38,916 bases of DNA from Bacteroidota bacterium (GCA_024278565.1 JAJRSY010000107.1:1-38916); one strand, 5' to 3'. Positions 1 through 8,792 are shown, numbered from the stretch's first letter. Made by a program: numbers and translations. The notes: a model not told the origin generated them from the letters alone.

Positions 1-67
1 AAAAATCTGAATTTCGAGATTTTTTCAATTCGTAATCTATTTCAAATCATGGAAAAGTTTTAATATG

Positions 68-117
68 AAGGACTTTCAGTCCTTAGTCAAAGAAACCCCT
101 GCACTTTCAGTGCAGGG
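68..117. repeat. Two adjacent REP-like hairpins (aaggact-ttc-agtcctt at 68-84; ccctgcact-ttc-agtgcaggg at 97-117)
   Basis: Perfect 7-bp and 9-bp arms, both with a TTC loop and a shared ACT-TTC-AGT core. Confidence 0.7.
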
Positions 118-156
118 TGGTTTAGTTAAAGTGTGAGACTATTGTTTTTTATCAGT

Positions 157-682
157 AGTGTCTGTTAAGGATAAAAGACCCTCCAAAGGCGGGCAGGTTT
201 GATGGTAACCAACTGACCCGCCTGACGGCCGGTCGGACAACAGTGGTTTTTTTATAATATCTTAAATCCGCAAGGGTATTTCTACTGCAAAGCCTAACTG
301 CCGGGTGTACGACAAATTTCCCTTTCTGTTCAATAGAAGACCATTTTACCGGACTGTCCTCCCCCGACCCCTCCAGAGGGAGGGGGGTAGATTCTGCAAA
401 AGCCAGGGGTTCATAGGTGTCGAGAAACGGTTCCCTCCCTTCGGGGGAGGGTTAGCCTGCCTGCCGGACAGGCAGGGTGGGGACAGCTCCAAAGTGAAAC
501 TGTCCAGATCTGTTCGATTTAGGGAAATTTGTCGTGCACCCTAACTGCCTGTCATTGTTGGCAATGCTCAAAAAAACCTGCTCACCATATCTAGTGATAT
601 GTCTGCGTTACTTTTTTCTGCGCTAGACCAACACTAACAGACACTTAGACTTTTCGTAACGAAAACCCTTGCGGATTTAAGG
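157..682. repeat. Intergenic block with three long-range inverted repeat pairs
   Basis: 157-167/635-645 (agtgtctgtta); 261-276/666-681 (cttaaatccgcaaggg); 303-323/521-541 (gggtgtacgacaaatttccct, 20 of 21). Confidence 0.7.
456..476. repeat. Dispersed palindromic repeat, CCTGCCTGCCGGACAGGCAGG type
   Basis: Near-perfect palindrome; related copies at 10328, 26312 and 35419. Confidence 0.75.
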
Positions 683-749
683 TAATAAGTTCTTTGTGGG
701 TGAAAAATGAAATGTAGTTTGAAATGGGCTAGATGTGTTGAATCGAACC

Positions 750-3530
750 TTAAAGTAATTTCTCTCTAAGATACCCTGCGGTGTAAGAGGTTTTACTGGT
801 GATTAACTCTTCTGGAGTACCTTGCGCAAGTAGTTGTCCTCCTTTATCTCCCCCTTCTGGGCCAAGATCAATGATGTGATCGGCACATTTGATAAGTTCA
901 ATATTGTGTTCGACAACTATAACAGAATGCCCTCTTTCGATCAAGGCATCAAATGATTTCAGTAGTTTTTTAATATCATGAAAGTGTAGGCCAGTGGTAG
1001 GTTCGTCGAAAATGAACACGGCTTTATCTTTTGTAGTTCCCTTTATCAAAAATGAGGCTAGTTTGATACGTTGCGCCTCTCCGCCCGATAGGGTAGAGGA
1101 CGACTGCCCTAAAGTGACATAGCCCAGCCCCACTTCTTGTAGGGGCTTAAGTTTTTTGACGATTTTTGTCTGTAGGCCAGTTTCAAAAAAGGCAATGGCA
1201 TCATCAATGGTCATGTGAAGTACATCATCAATAGATGCATGGTCAAATTTGACCTCCAAAACCTCTTTTTTAAAACGCTTGCCGCCACAGGTATCACATT
1301 CTAGGTGTACATCGGCCATGAATTGCATTTCTACGGTAATCTCGCCCTCGCCCTTACATTTTTCACAGCGCCCCCCATCCACATTAAAAGAAAAATGTTT
1401 GGCTTGATAGCCTCTTATTTTACTTAATTTTTGTGATGCGAATAAATTGCGAATATCATCATATGCCTTTATATAGGTAACTGGGTTTGAACGAGATGAA
1501 CGACCGATTGGGTTTTGGTCCACAAATTCAACATGTTTGATGGACTGGTACTGGCCACCAAACGAGGTGTACTGACCTGCCTTTTCACCGTACCCCCCCA
1601 CTTCTTTTAAAATAATGGGATAAAGCAATTTCTTGACCAAGGTACTCTTGCCACTGCCCGATACCCCAGTTACTACAGTTAAGGTGTTCAATGGAAAAAC
1701 AGCATCAATATTCTTTAGATTGTTCTCTCTTGCCCCTTTTATCTCTATAAAGTTTTTAGAAGTCCTTCGTTCATTTGGAACCTTTATTTCTAGAGTTCCG
1801 TTGAGATAGCTTGCGGTAAGTGAAACCGATTGCAATATCTCATCTAAGGTGCCGTGTGCCACTACTTCACCACCATGGGTACCGGCCTCAGGGCCAATAT
1901 CGATAACCTCATCGGCGGCTTTCATAATGTCTTCGTCGTGTTCTACCACGATAACGGTATTTCCTAAATCCCGTAATGATTTTAAAACCTCTATTAGGTT
2001 TTCGGTATCTCTGGGGTGCAGGCCAATACTGGGCTCATCTAATATATACATACTTCCTACCAAGCTGCTGCCCAACGATGTTGCTAGGTTAATGCGTTGG
2101 CTTTCACCGCCAGAAAGGGTGTTTGATTTTCTGTTCAAGGTGAGATAACCTAGTCCGACCTTATGCAAAAAGCCCAATCTTGTGCTAATTTCCTTTAATA
2201 AGCGTGATGCAATTTTGCCATCGTTGGCATTCAGGGATAAATTGGTGAAGAAGTGAATTAATTTCTCAATCGAAAGTTCGACCAAATCTGAAATAGACTT
2301 ACCATCTACTTTTATATAATCGGTTTCTTTTCTTAGTCGCTTGCCTTTACAGACATAGCATTTAGTTTTTCCCCGATAACGTGACAGCATTACCCGGTTT
2401 TGTATTTTATAACTTTTCGCTTCTAGTTTTCCGAAGAACTTGTGCAGCCCTATAAAATGATCGTTACCCTCCCAAACCAACAATTTTTGTTCTTCTGATA
2501 GTTCAAACCAAGGTTTATGAATAGGAAAATTAAAGGTGTAGGCCGTGTTTGCCAATTGGTCACGGTACCTGCCCATACGTTCGCCCCTCCACGGAAAAAT
2601 GGCATTTTCATAAACTGAAAGCGCAGTATTGGGTATAACAAGATCCTCGTCGATGCCGATGACATCACCGTAACCTTCGCATTTAGAACAGGCGCCATAC
2701 GGGTTGTTGAAGCTGAACAAATGCACATTGGGTTCTAAAAATTGAAGGTCATCCAATTCGAATTTATTGCTGAACTGAGTTTGCTTAGCTGAAGATAACT
2801 CTTCGATGACACACACCCCTTCTCCTTCAAAAAAAGCAGTATCTACGGCATTGGCCAAGCGATTTAAAAAATCTTCATCGTTTTTGGAAATGATTCTATC
2901 GATGACCAAATAGAATTTCCTTCCTATATTTAGAGGGGCAGCATCGATTCGTAAAACCTCACCTTTATATTTTATTCGTGCATACCCTTGTTTTGAAAAT
3001 AATTGAAGTGATTTTAAAGGATCCCGCTCTTTTTTGATTGCAATTGGGGCCAATAACAAAAGTTTCGTATTTTCTTTGAATTCCTTGACATGGTTCATTA
3101 CATCGGTTACCGTATGTTTTTTGACCTCTTTGCCTGAAATGGGCGAAATAGTTCTACCGATGCGCGCATACAAAAGTTTCAAATAATCATAGATTTCGGT
3201 AGTGGTACCGACCGTTGAGCGTGGGTTTGTTGAGTTCACCTTTTGTTCAATGGCAATAGCGGGGGCGATACCTTTTATATAATCGACCTTGGGTTTGTCA
3301 AGTTTTCCTAAAAACTGTCTGGCATAAGAAGAAAGGCTCTCTACATAGCGACGTTGCCCTTCTGCGTAGAGGGTGTCAAAGGCCAAGCTTGATTTTCCAG
3401 AACCTGACAAGCCCGTGATAACAACAAGTTTATTTCTGGGTATGACAACATCTATATTTTTCAAGTTATGCAGTTTTGCACCTTTGATAATGATGTTTTC
3501 TTTCGGATTTACGTCTAGAATACTTGCCAT
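750..3530 (-). CDS. uvrA: Excinuclease ABC subunit UvrA
   Basis: Two ABC ATPase modules (GLSGSGKSSLAFDTLYAEGQRRYVESLSSYARQFLG; GVSGSGKSTL), LSGGE signatures, CxxC zinc motifs; 926 aa. Confidence 0.97.
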   Translation of the reverse strand: MASILDVNPKENIIIKGAKLHNLKNIDVVIPRNKLVVITGLSGSGKSSLAFDTLYAEGQRRYVESLSSYARQFLGKLDKPKVDYIKGIAPAIAIEQKVNSTNPRSTVGTTTEIYDYLKLLYARIGRTISPISGKEVKKHTVTDVMNHVKEFKENTKLLLLAPIAIKKERDPLKSLQLFSKQGYARIKYKGEVLRIDAAPLNIGRKFYLVIDRIISKNDEDFLNRLANAVDTAFFEGEGVCVIEELSSAKQTQFSNKFELDDLQFLEPNVHLFSFNNPYGACSKCEGYGDVIGIDEDLVIPNTALSVYENAIFPWRGERMGRYRDQLANTAYTFNFPIHKPWFELSEEQKLLVWEGNDHFIGLHKFFGKLEAKSYKIQNRVMLSRYRGKTKCYVCKGKRLRKETDYIKVDGKSISDLVELSIEKLIHFFTNLSLNANDGKIASRLLKEISTRLGFLHKVGLGYLTLNRKSNTLSGGESQRINLATSLGSSLVGSMYILDEPSIGLHPRDTENLIEVLKSLRDLGNTVIVVEHDEDIMKAADEVIDIGPEAGTHGGEVVAHGTLDEILQSVSLTASYLNGTLEIKVPNERRTSKNFIEIKGARENNLKNIDAVFPLNTLTVVTGVSGSGKSTLVKKLLYPIILKEVGGYGEKAGQYTSFGGQYQSIKHVEFVDQNPIGRSSRSNPVTYIKAYDDIRNLFASQKLSKIRGYQAKHFSFNVDGGRCEKCKGEGEITVEMQFMADVHLECDTCGGKRFKKEVLEVKFDHASIDDVLHMTIDDAIAFFETGLQTKIVKKLKPLQEVGLGYVTLGQSSSTLSGGEAQRIKLASFLIKGTTKDKAVFIFDEPTTGLHFHDIKKLLKSFDALIERGHSVIVVEHNIELIKCADHIIDLGPEGGDKGGQLLAQGTPEELITSKTSYTAGYLREKLL

Positions 3531-3547
3531 GCTAATGATTAGGTTGA

Positions 3548-3555
3548 CAAAGATA
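3548..3555 (-). promoter_or_regulatory. Bacteroidota -7 element TAtcTTTG upstream of uvrA
   Basis: Matches TAnnTTTG on the minus strand, 18 bp upstream of the uvrA start. Confidence 0.55.
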
Positions 3556-4047
3556 CAATGAACTCATCTTGTCTTTATATTGTATAGGTTAGTTTTTCGA
3601 TTTCTTGATAGTTAGATTGCGTATTGTTTTATTTGACATTAATAAACGTACAATATCCGTCAACACTTGAGATTGGTAGGGTTTTAATCCCACCAGTAGG
3701 TTTAACCAGTCTGGCGGCTGGCAGGTTCCTCGTTTGAATCGTTTCTTTTTTTTTTTTTGAAATTTCAGGCTTTTTTTTTGAAATTTGACACCTCGTATGC
3801 CTGCCCGTGCCGTTCAGGCGAGCTTACATCGAGGTAGTTCATTAGCTGTAATTGTATAGTTTGCATGATAAAATGTGTGCATGACAACAGTTTTTTTTAA
3901 TCACAGCATAATTTTATCTATATTTGGACTCAATTTAACGTCAAACAGCCTATAGCAACAAAATTACTTTTTTAAAATTGTTAGAATAACCCACAAGACC
4001 TTTTTATAAGAAGAGGCCACTATTTTTAACCGAAAAAAGTAATTGTT

Positions 4048-4629
4048 ATGGAAGTACAAATTGACGACCCCATATTAATAAAGAAGTATATTGCCGGAGA
4101 CGAAAGAGCGCTAGAAACTATTATCAATAGACATAATCAACGTATAAGCAGCTTTATTTACTCGAAGGTCAATGACCGTGCTATTGCTGAAGATATTTTT
4201 CAAGATACATTTATTAAAGTAATTAGAACCTTGAAACGTGGTACATATAGCGAAGAAGGCAAGTTTTTACCTTGGGTAATGCGCATCGCACACAACCTTA
4301 TTATTGACTATTTCAGAAAAAGTCAACGAATGCCTATGTACAAGGGTTCTGATAGCTTCAATATTTTCTCGGTCATGGGTGATGAGAAATTGAATGCTGA
4401 AAACCAGATTATCAAAGACCAGATAGATTCTGAATTGGTAGATTTGATTGATGAACTACCAGTTGACCAAAAAGAAGTGCTCTTAATGCGTATATATAAG
4501 GATATGAGTTTTAAGGAAATTTCTGAGAATACAGGGGTCAGTATTAATACGGCACTGGGTAGAATGCGCTATGCGCTTATTAACCTTAGAAAGATAATAG
4601 AAGAGAATAATATTGTTTTGACTAATTAA
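4048..4629 (+). CDS. RNA polymerase sigma-70 family (ECF-like) factor, copy 1
   Basis: Region 2 (AEDIFQDTFIKVIRTL...FLPWVMRIAHNLIIDYFRK) and region 4 (ELPVDQKEVLLMRIYKDMSFKEISENTGVSINTALGRMRYAL). Confidence 0.93.
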   Translation: MEVQIDDPILIKKYIAGDERALETIINRHNQRISSFIYSKVNDRAIAEDIFQDTFIKVIRTLKRGTYSEEGKFLPWVMRIAHNLIIDYFRKSQRMPMYKGSDSFNIFSVMGDEKLNAENQIIKDQIDSELVDLIDELPVDQKEVLLMRIYKDMSFKEISENTGVSINTALGRMRYALINLRKIIEENNIVLTN

Positions 4630-4704
4630 TAGGTCTTCGGTCGATTGATTTCATTATATTTATCTATTGTGGCGTTATAGCTTTGAAGCAATATTTAGAT
4701 AGTT

Positions 4705-4848
4705 ATGGAAACAAATTACGTGAAGAAACAAAATAATTGTAAACTTATTCAAGTAAAAAGCGAGACAGTTCAATTTTTACTGGGCTATTCAAAGTCGCTA
4801 AAGGTAACAGCAGTGCAGGGTATGAAGTTTGAATCAAACTTGAACTAG
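4705..4848 (+). CDS. Conserved 47-aa small protein, copy 1 (METNYVKKQNNCKLIQVKSETVQFLLGYSKSLKVTAVQGMKFESNLN)
   Basis: ATG-to-TAG frame 75 nt after sigma copy 1; 27/47 identical to the equivalent ORF after sigma copy 2; not in the supplied track. Confidence 0.75.
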   Translation: METNYVKKQNNCKLIQVKSETVQFLLGYSKSLKVTAVQGMKFESNLN

Positions 4849-4867
4849 AACAATAAATATTTTTTTC

Positions 4868-4900
4868 AAAAGCCCCGACAATTTTATTGTCGGGGCTTTT
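4868..4900. terminator. Intrinsic terminator hairpin
   Basis: Perfect 15-bp stem AAAAGCCCCGACAAT-ttt-ATTGTCGGGGCTTTT followed by T. Confidence 0.9.
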
Positions 4901-5269
4901 TGTATTGGTGAGGTCAAATGCAACCACAATTAATTACCGACAAATAGTTAATGTTTTAGGTATATGGTCAACCAATGGTCGATAAAGTGAACAATAGTAT
5001 CGACTAAGTGCGAAGTTGAATTTTGACCTTTCAACGTTCTACGAATCTTTTTATTTTGTTGATAAGTATAAAAGTAGGTTTTCACATCAAAAACCGCTTG
5101 TTTGACAACAATGTTTTTTTTCCATGGTATGATATATATAGTTTTATCCCATAATTGAGAATCATAACATTGTTGTTACGATTTAAAGTTAAACTCAAAA
5201 AATAACTAAATGACCCAAAAAAAGCTTTCAAATCGAAATTCCCAAACCTTAACTAAAAAACCTAACCGA

Positions 5270-5851
5270 ATGGCATTACAAATTGAAGACTCAGTATTAG
5301 TAAGAGACTATATTAGTGGAGATGAAAAATCTCTAGAGGTGCTAATAAACAGGCACAACCAACGCATATCAAGTTTTATTTACTCTAAAGTGTTGGATAG
5401 GGATGTTACCGAGGATATTTTTCAAGATACCTTTATCAAGGTCATTAAGACCTTAAAGAAAGGAAGATATAGCGAAGAAGGTAAATTTTTACCTTGGGTC
5501 ATGCGAATCGCACACAACCTTATCATTGACCACTTTAGAAAGAACAAAAGAATACCGAAATTTGAAGGTAATGATGATTTCAATATTTTTTCTGTTATCG
5601 GTGACGATAAATTGAATGCTGAAAAGCAAATCATCAAAAACCAGATCGATTCTGATCTTAGGCAACTTGTTGAAGAATTGCCAAATGACCAAAAAGAGGT
5701 GCTTTTAATGCGTATTTATAAGGATATGAGTTTTAAAGAAATCTCAGAAAACACGGGTGTCAGCATCAATACTGCACTTGGCAGAATGCGCTATGCACTT
5801 ATAAACCTTAGAAAAATAATAGACAAGCACAATATTGTCTTGACAAACTAA
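5270..5851 (+). CDS. RNA polymerase sigma-70 family (ECF-like) factor, copy 2
   Basis: Near-collinear with copy 1 (NRHNQRISSFIYSKV, EDIFQDTFIKVI, EEGKFLPWVMRIAHNLIID, VLLMRIYKDMSFKEISENTGVSINTALGRMRYALINLRKII). The ORF extends to an ATG at 5210; 5270 aligns with the copy 1 start. Confidence 0.92.
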   Translation: MALQIEDSVLVRDYISGDEKSLEVLINRHNQRISSFIYSKVLDRDVTEDIFQDTFIKVIKTLKKGRYSEEGKFLPWVMRIAHNLIIDHFRKNKRIPKFEGNDDFNIFSVIGDDKLNAEKQIIKNQIDSDLRQLVEELPNDQKEVLLMRIYKDMSFKEISENTGVSINTALGRMRYALINLRKIIDKHNIVLTN

Positions 5852-5927
5852 AATACGGTTGTAACAGGTAGTAACAATATTTTCATAGTAGCTCCGTTAT
5901 CTTAGTATAACGAAACGAAAACACACT

Positions 5928-6071
5928 ATGGAAAAAATTTACCCTGGACACCAAAAAAAATGCAAACTTACTGAAACCAAGTCTGAAACCATTCAGTTTT
6001 TACTTGGGTTTTCAAAATCACTTCATGTGATAGCGTACAAAAACCTTAAGTTTGAGAATGTATTGAACTAA
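5928..6071 (+). CDS. Conserved 47-aa small protein, copy 2 (MEKIYPGHQKKCKLTETKSETIQFLLGFSKSLHVIAYKNLKFENVLN)
   Basis: ATG-to-TAA frame 76 nt after sigma copy 2; same length as copy 1, sharing KSETxQFLLGxSKSL. Confidence 0.75.
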   Translation: MEKIYPGHQKKCKLTETKSETIQFLLGFSKSLHVIAYKNLKFENVLN

Positions 6072-6072
6072 A

Positions 6073-6103
6073 AAAAAAGACCTGTTATTTTCGGGTCTTT
6101 TTT
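6073..6103. terminator. Bidirectional intrinsic terminator between small ORF copy 2 and nth
   Basis: aaaaaagacc...ggtctttttt stem; overlaps the 3' end of nth. Confidence 0.7.
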
Positions 6104-6750
6104 GTTTTAAAGTACTCACCCAATACTTTTTTTCTTCCGATTGCTTTTGTGATCGGGTCTTTTTCCAGATTCCAACCACGTGCTTGTGAATATTCACGAC
6201 CATACCATATCATCTGCAAATGTAGGTCGTTCCATAATTCTTTGGGAAACAATCGCTTGGCATCCTTTTCTGTTTGAACTACATTTTTTCCGTTTGAGAG
6301 GCCCCATCGGTACATTAATCTATGAATATGGGTGTCAACAGGAAAAGCAGGAATTCCGAAGGCCTGGGCAACTACGACACTTGCTGTTTTATGACCTACA
6401 GAAGGAAATTCTTCCAACAGCTCAATATTTTCAGGAACGATGCCATCATATTTTTCAATCAATATCTTTGAAAGCCCGTGAATGCCCTTTGATTTCATTG
6501 GTGAAAGTCCCACAGGTTTAATAATGTTCCTAATCTCATCAACCGATAGTTTGACCATATCATATGGGCTGTCGGCTTTAGCAAAAAGCAAGGGCGTTAT
6601 TTTATTTACGCGCACATCGGTGCTTTGGGCTGACAGTAGCACCGCAATAAGCAGAGTATAGGGGTCTTTATGCACTAAAGGGGCCGGAATTGTTGGGTAC
6701 AATTCCTGAAGTGTACGTATTGTAAAATCCACTTTTTCAGATTTTGTCAT
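6085..6750 (-). CDS. nth: Endonuclease III (DNA glycosylase/AP lyase)
   Basis: HhH-GPD motif LEEFPSVGHKTASVVVAQAFGIPAFPVDTHIHRLMYRWGL; 221 aa. The C-terminal FeS Cys cluster appears to be absent. Confidence 0.9.
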   Translation of the reverse strand: MTKSEKVDFTIRTLQELYPTIPAPLVHKDPYTLLIAVLLSAQSTDVRVNKITPLLFAKADSPYDMVKLSVDEIRNIIKPVGLSPMKSKGIHGLSKILIEKYDGIVPENIELLEEFPSVGHKTASVVVAQAFGIPAFPVDTHIHRLMYRWGLSNGKNVVQTEKDAKRLFPKELWNDLHLQMIWYGREYSQARGWNLEKDPITKAIGRKKVLGEYFKTKKTRK

Positions 6751-6803
6751 TTTTTATCTATTTTTATGCCAATTGATGAAACATTTTTTAAATTAGATTG
6801 ACT

Positions 6804-7262
6804 ATGAACACATTGAAAACGGGTGACAGGGTTCCTGAATTTTCTGCCAAGGACCAAGATGGCAATACTATTGATTTATCTGATTATAAAGGAAAAAAAT
6901 TGATTGTTTTTTTCTATCCCAAGGCGAGCACTCCTGGTTGTACGGTCGAGGCATGTAATTTACGGGATAATTATCAAGAATTAAGGTCTCAAGGATTTGA
7001 ACTGCTCGGGATTAGTGCGGACTCTGAGAAAAGGCAGGCGAATTTTAAGAATAAGTATAATTTTCCATTTCCGTTATTGGCTGATGAGAATCATACGGTA
7101 ATCAATGCTTTTGGTGTCTGGGGAAGTAAAAAATTCATGGGCAGAACTTATGATGGCATTCATAGGAAGACATTTGTCATTGATGAAAATGGTATTGTTA
7201 TACGTGTGGTTGAAAAGGTAAAAACTAAAGATCATGCCAGGCAATTGCTTGATAATTGGTAG
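6804..7262 (+). CDS. bcp: Thioredoxin-dependent thiol peroxidase (BCP-type peroxiredoxin)
   Basis: FFYPKASTPGCTVEACNLRDNYQELRSQGFELLGISADS; ATG at 6804 preferred over TTG at 6798. Confidence 0.93.
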   Translation: MNTLKTGDRVPEFSAKDQDGNTIDLSDYKGKKLIVFFYPKASTPGCTVEACNLRDNYQELRSQGFELLGISADSEKRQANFKNKYNFPFPLLADENHTVINAFGVWGSKKFMGRTYDGIHRKTFVIDENGIVIRVVEKVKTKDHARQLLDNW

Positions 7263-7266
7263 CGAT

Positions 7267-7300
7267 AAAAAAACCTTGATGTCACAGTCAAGGTTTTTTT
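7267..7300. terminator. Bidirectional intrinsic terminator
   Basis: aaaaaaaccttga-tgtcacag-tcaaggttttttt perfect stem between convergent genes. Confidence 0.85.
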
Positions 7301-7319
7301 TATCTTTTGTTTGTCCATT

Positions 7320-8774
7320 TTAGGTCTGTTCGACTTCAACCGTTTTCTTTTTAAAAAGGTTTTTCTCTTTTATGATTTCTGCAATACCTTCTGGTAATTG
7401 GTCTTCCCAACAACTTTCACCGTTGACTATTTTCTTAAGAACATCCCTAGAGAAAATATGCATTATTTCGGGATCGTAATCTATAATGTCCATCACCTTG
7501 CTATTGTATTTGAAGAATTTATATAATTCTTTCATTCTAGGGTGTACCTTGATATTGTTGCTTGTGGTTATAATACCGGTTTCTGGATCTTTTATTGGGT
7601 ACAGGTATACCTGAAGGTCTTTGAAAAACAACTTACCAAAGGCCTCTAAAATGCCACCGCTCAAATGCCTATAATACTTTTCGTTAAAAATTTCAACAAG
7701 ATTGTTCACGCCCATGGTAAGGCCTATTCTTTTTTTAGTATAATTGTTGAAATATTCTACCAATTTGTAATACTCTTGAAATTTGGAAATCATCACATTG
7801 TGGCCTAAGGAACAGAGCAGTTCTGCACGATCCATAAAATCTTGTTCATCTATTTCACCAGAAGATTTTAGGTTGGCCAAGGTGATTTCGAATATTACAA
7901 TGGTTTTGTTTACGTCAACCGCGGGATCCCGAATAAAGATATCGTACGATTTTTCGAACATATCAAGATTTACCTTGGTAACCGGCCTAAAACTACCCCT
8001 TAGGGCCAAAATGTTCTTTTTATATAGTATGGCTGCTGGCAAAAGGTTATTCCCGTCAGGTCCGAACATTACCGCATCGGTCATGTCATTTTTAATAAGC
8101 TGAAGGCTCATTAGCCTATTGTCGACTCCTTTAAAATTGGGACCTAAAAAATTCACCATATCAATTTCAACAGTATCTCTATCAATATGGTCGTAGAGGT
8201 ATTTTAACAGTTTTTTTGGCTTGTTGTATTTATAAAAAGCCCCATAAATAAGATTGACTCCTAAAATACCCAGGGTTTCTTGTTGTAACCTTGCTTCGGT
8301 TTGCATAAAACGTATATGCAGAATTATTTCGTCAAACTCTTTTTGATTGGGATCAAGTTGAAATCGTATCCCTATCCAACCATGGCCTTTATAGCGTTTT
8401 GAAAAATCGATGGTCGCTACGGTATTTGCATACGAAAAGAATAAACGTTCGGGGTGCTTATCACGGCTGATACGCTCTTCCATAAGGTGCATTTCATGTT
8501 CTAACATGGTCATAAGCCTCGCTTGGGTGACATATCTGCCATCTTCCTCTATACCATAAATGGCATCGCTGAAATCTTTATCGTATGCGCTCATCGCTTT
8601 GGCTATAGTGCCTGAGGCCCCACCTGACCTAAAAAAATGCCGGGCGGTTTCTTGACCCGCACCTATCTCTGCGAACGTACCGTAAATATCTGGGTTTAAA
8701 TTTATTCGAAGGGTCTTAGCCTGGGTAGAGGGAATGTTTTCAAATGTAGCGCCCCTTTTTAGAACTGAAGCCAT
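7320..8774 (-). CDS. Conserved protein of unknown function, ~484 aa, cytoplasmic
   Basis: Single long ORF, no signal peptide or TM; recurring-looking motifs (GAGQETARHFFRSGGASGTIAKAMSAYDKDFSDAIYG; MTDAVMFGPDGNNLLPAAILYKKNILALRGSFRPVTKVN). TAacTTTG at 8793-8800 supports the start at 8774, not 8795. Confidence 0.85.
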   Translation of the reverse strand: MASVLKRGATFENIPSTQAKTLRINLNPDIYGTFAEIGAGQETARHFFRSGGASGTIAKAMSAYDKDFSDAIYGIEEDGRYVTQARLMTMLEHEMHLMEERISRDKHPERLFFSYANTVATIDFSKRYKGHGWIGIRFQLDPNQKEFDEIILHIRFMQTEARLQQETLGILGVNLIYGAFYKYNKPKKLLKYLYDHIDRDTVEIDMVNFLGPNFKGVDNRLMSLQLIKNDMTDAVMFGPDGNNLLPAAILYKKNILALRGSFRPVTKVNLDMFEKSYDIFIRDPAVDVNKTIVIFEITLANLKSSGEIDEQDFMDRAELLCSLGHNVMISKFQEYYKLVEYFNNYTKKRIGLTMGVNNLVEIFNEKYYRHLSGGILEAFGKLFFKDLQVYLYPIKDPETGIITTSNNIKVHPRMKELYKFFKYNSKVMDIIDYDPEIMHIFSRDVLKKIVNGESCWEDQLPEGIAEIIKEKNLFKKKTVEVEQT

Positions 8775-8792
8775 TTTTTGATTTTGTTTTGG

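Noticed and set aside
305-544. 79-aa ORF within the left intergenic region
   Set aside because: It is built from palindromic repeat DNA (ACLPDRQGG is the translated CCTGCCTGCCGG repeat); no start context or family resemblance.
1849-2148. 99-aa ORF antisense to uvrA
   Set aside because: Shadow ORF opposite a strongly coding gene; biased composition, no motif.
4745-4927. 60-aa minus-strand ORF over small ORF copy 1 and its terminator
   Set aside because: It runs through a perfect intrinsic terminator and is antisense to a frame conserved in the second cassette.
6018-6203. 61-aa minus ORF over the nth 3' end and small ORF copy 2
   Set aside because: Overlaps nth in another frame and crosses the terminator; the sense small ORF is the one conserved between cassettes.
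7320-8774. TonB-dependent receptor
   Set aside because: No signal peptide, plug domain or beta-barrel pattern; the protein looks cytoplasmic.
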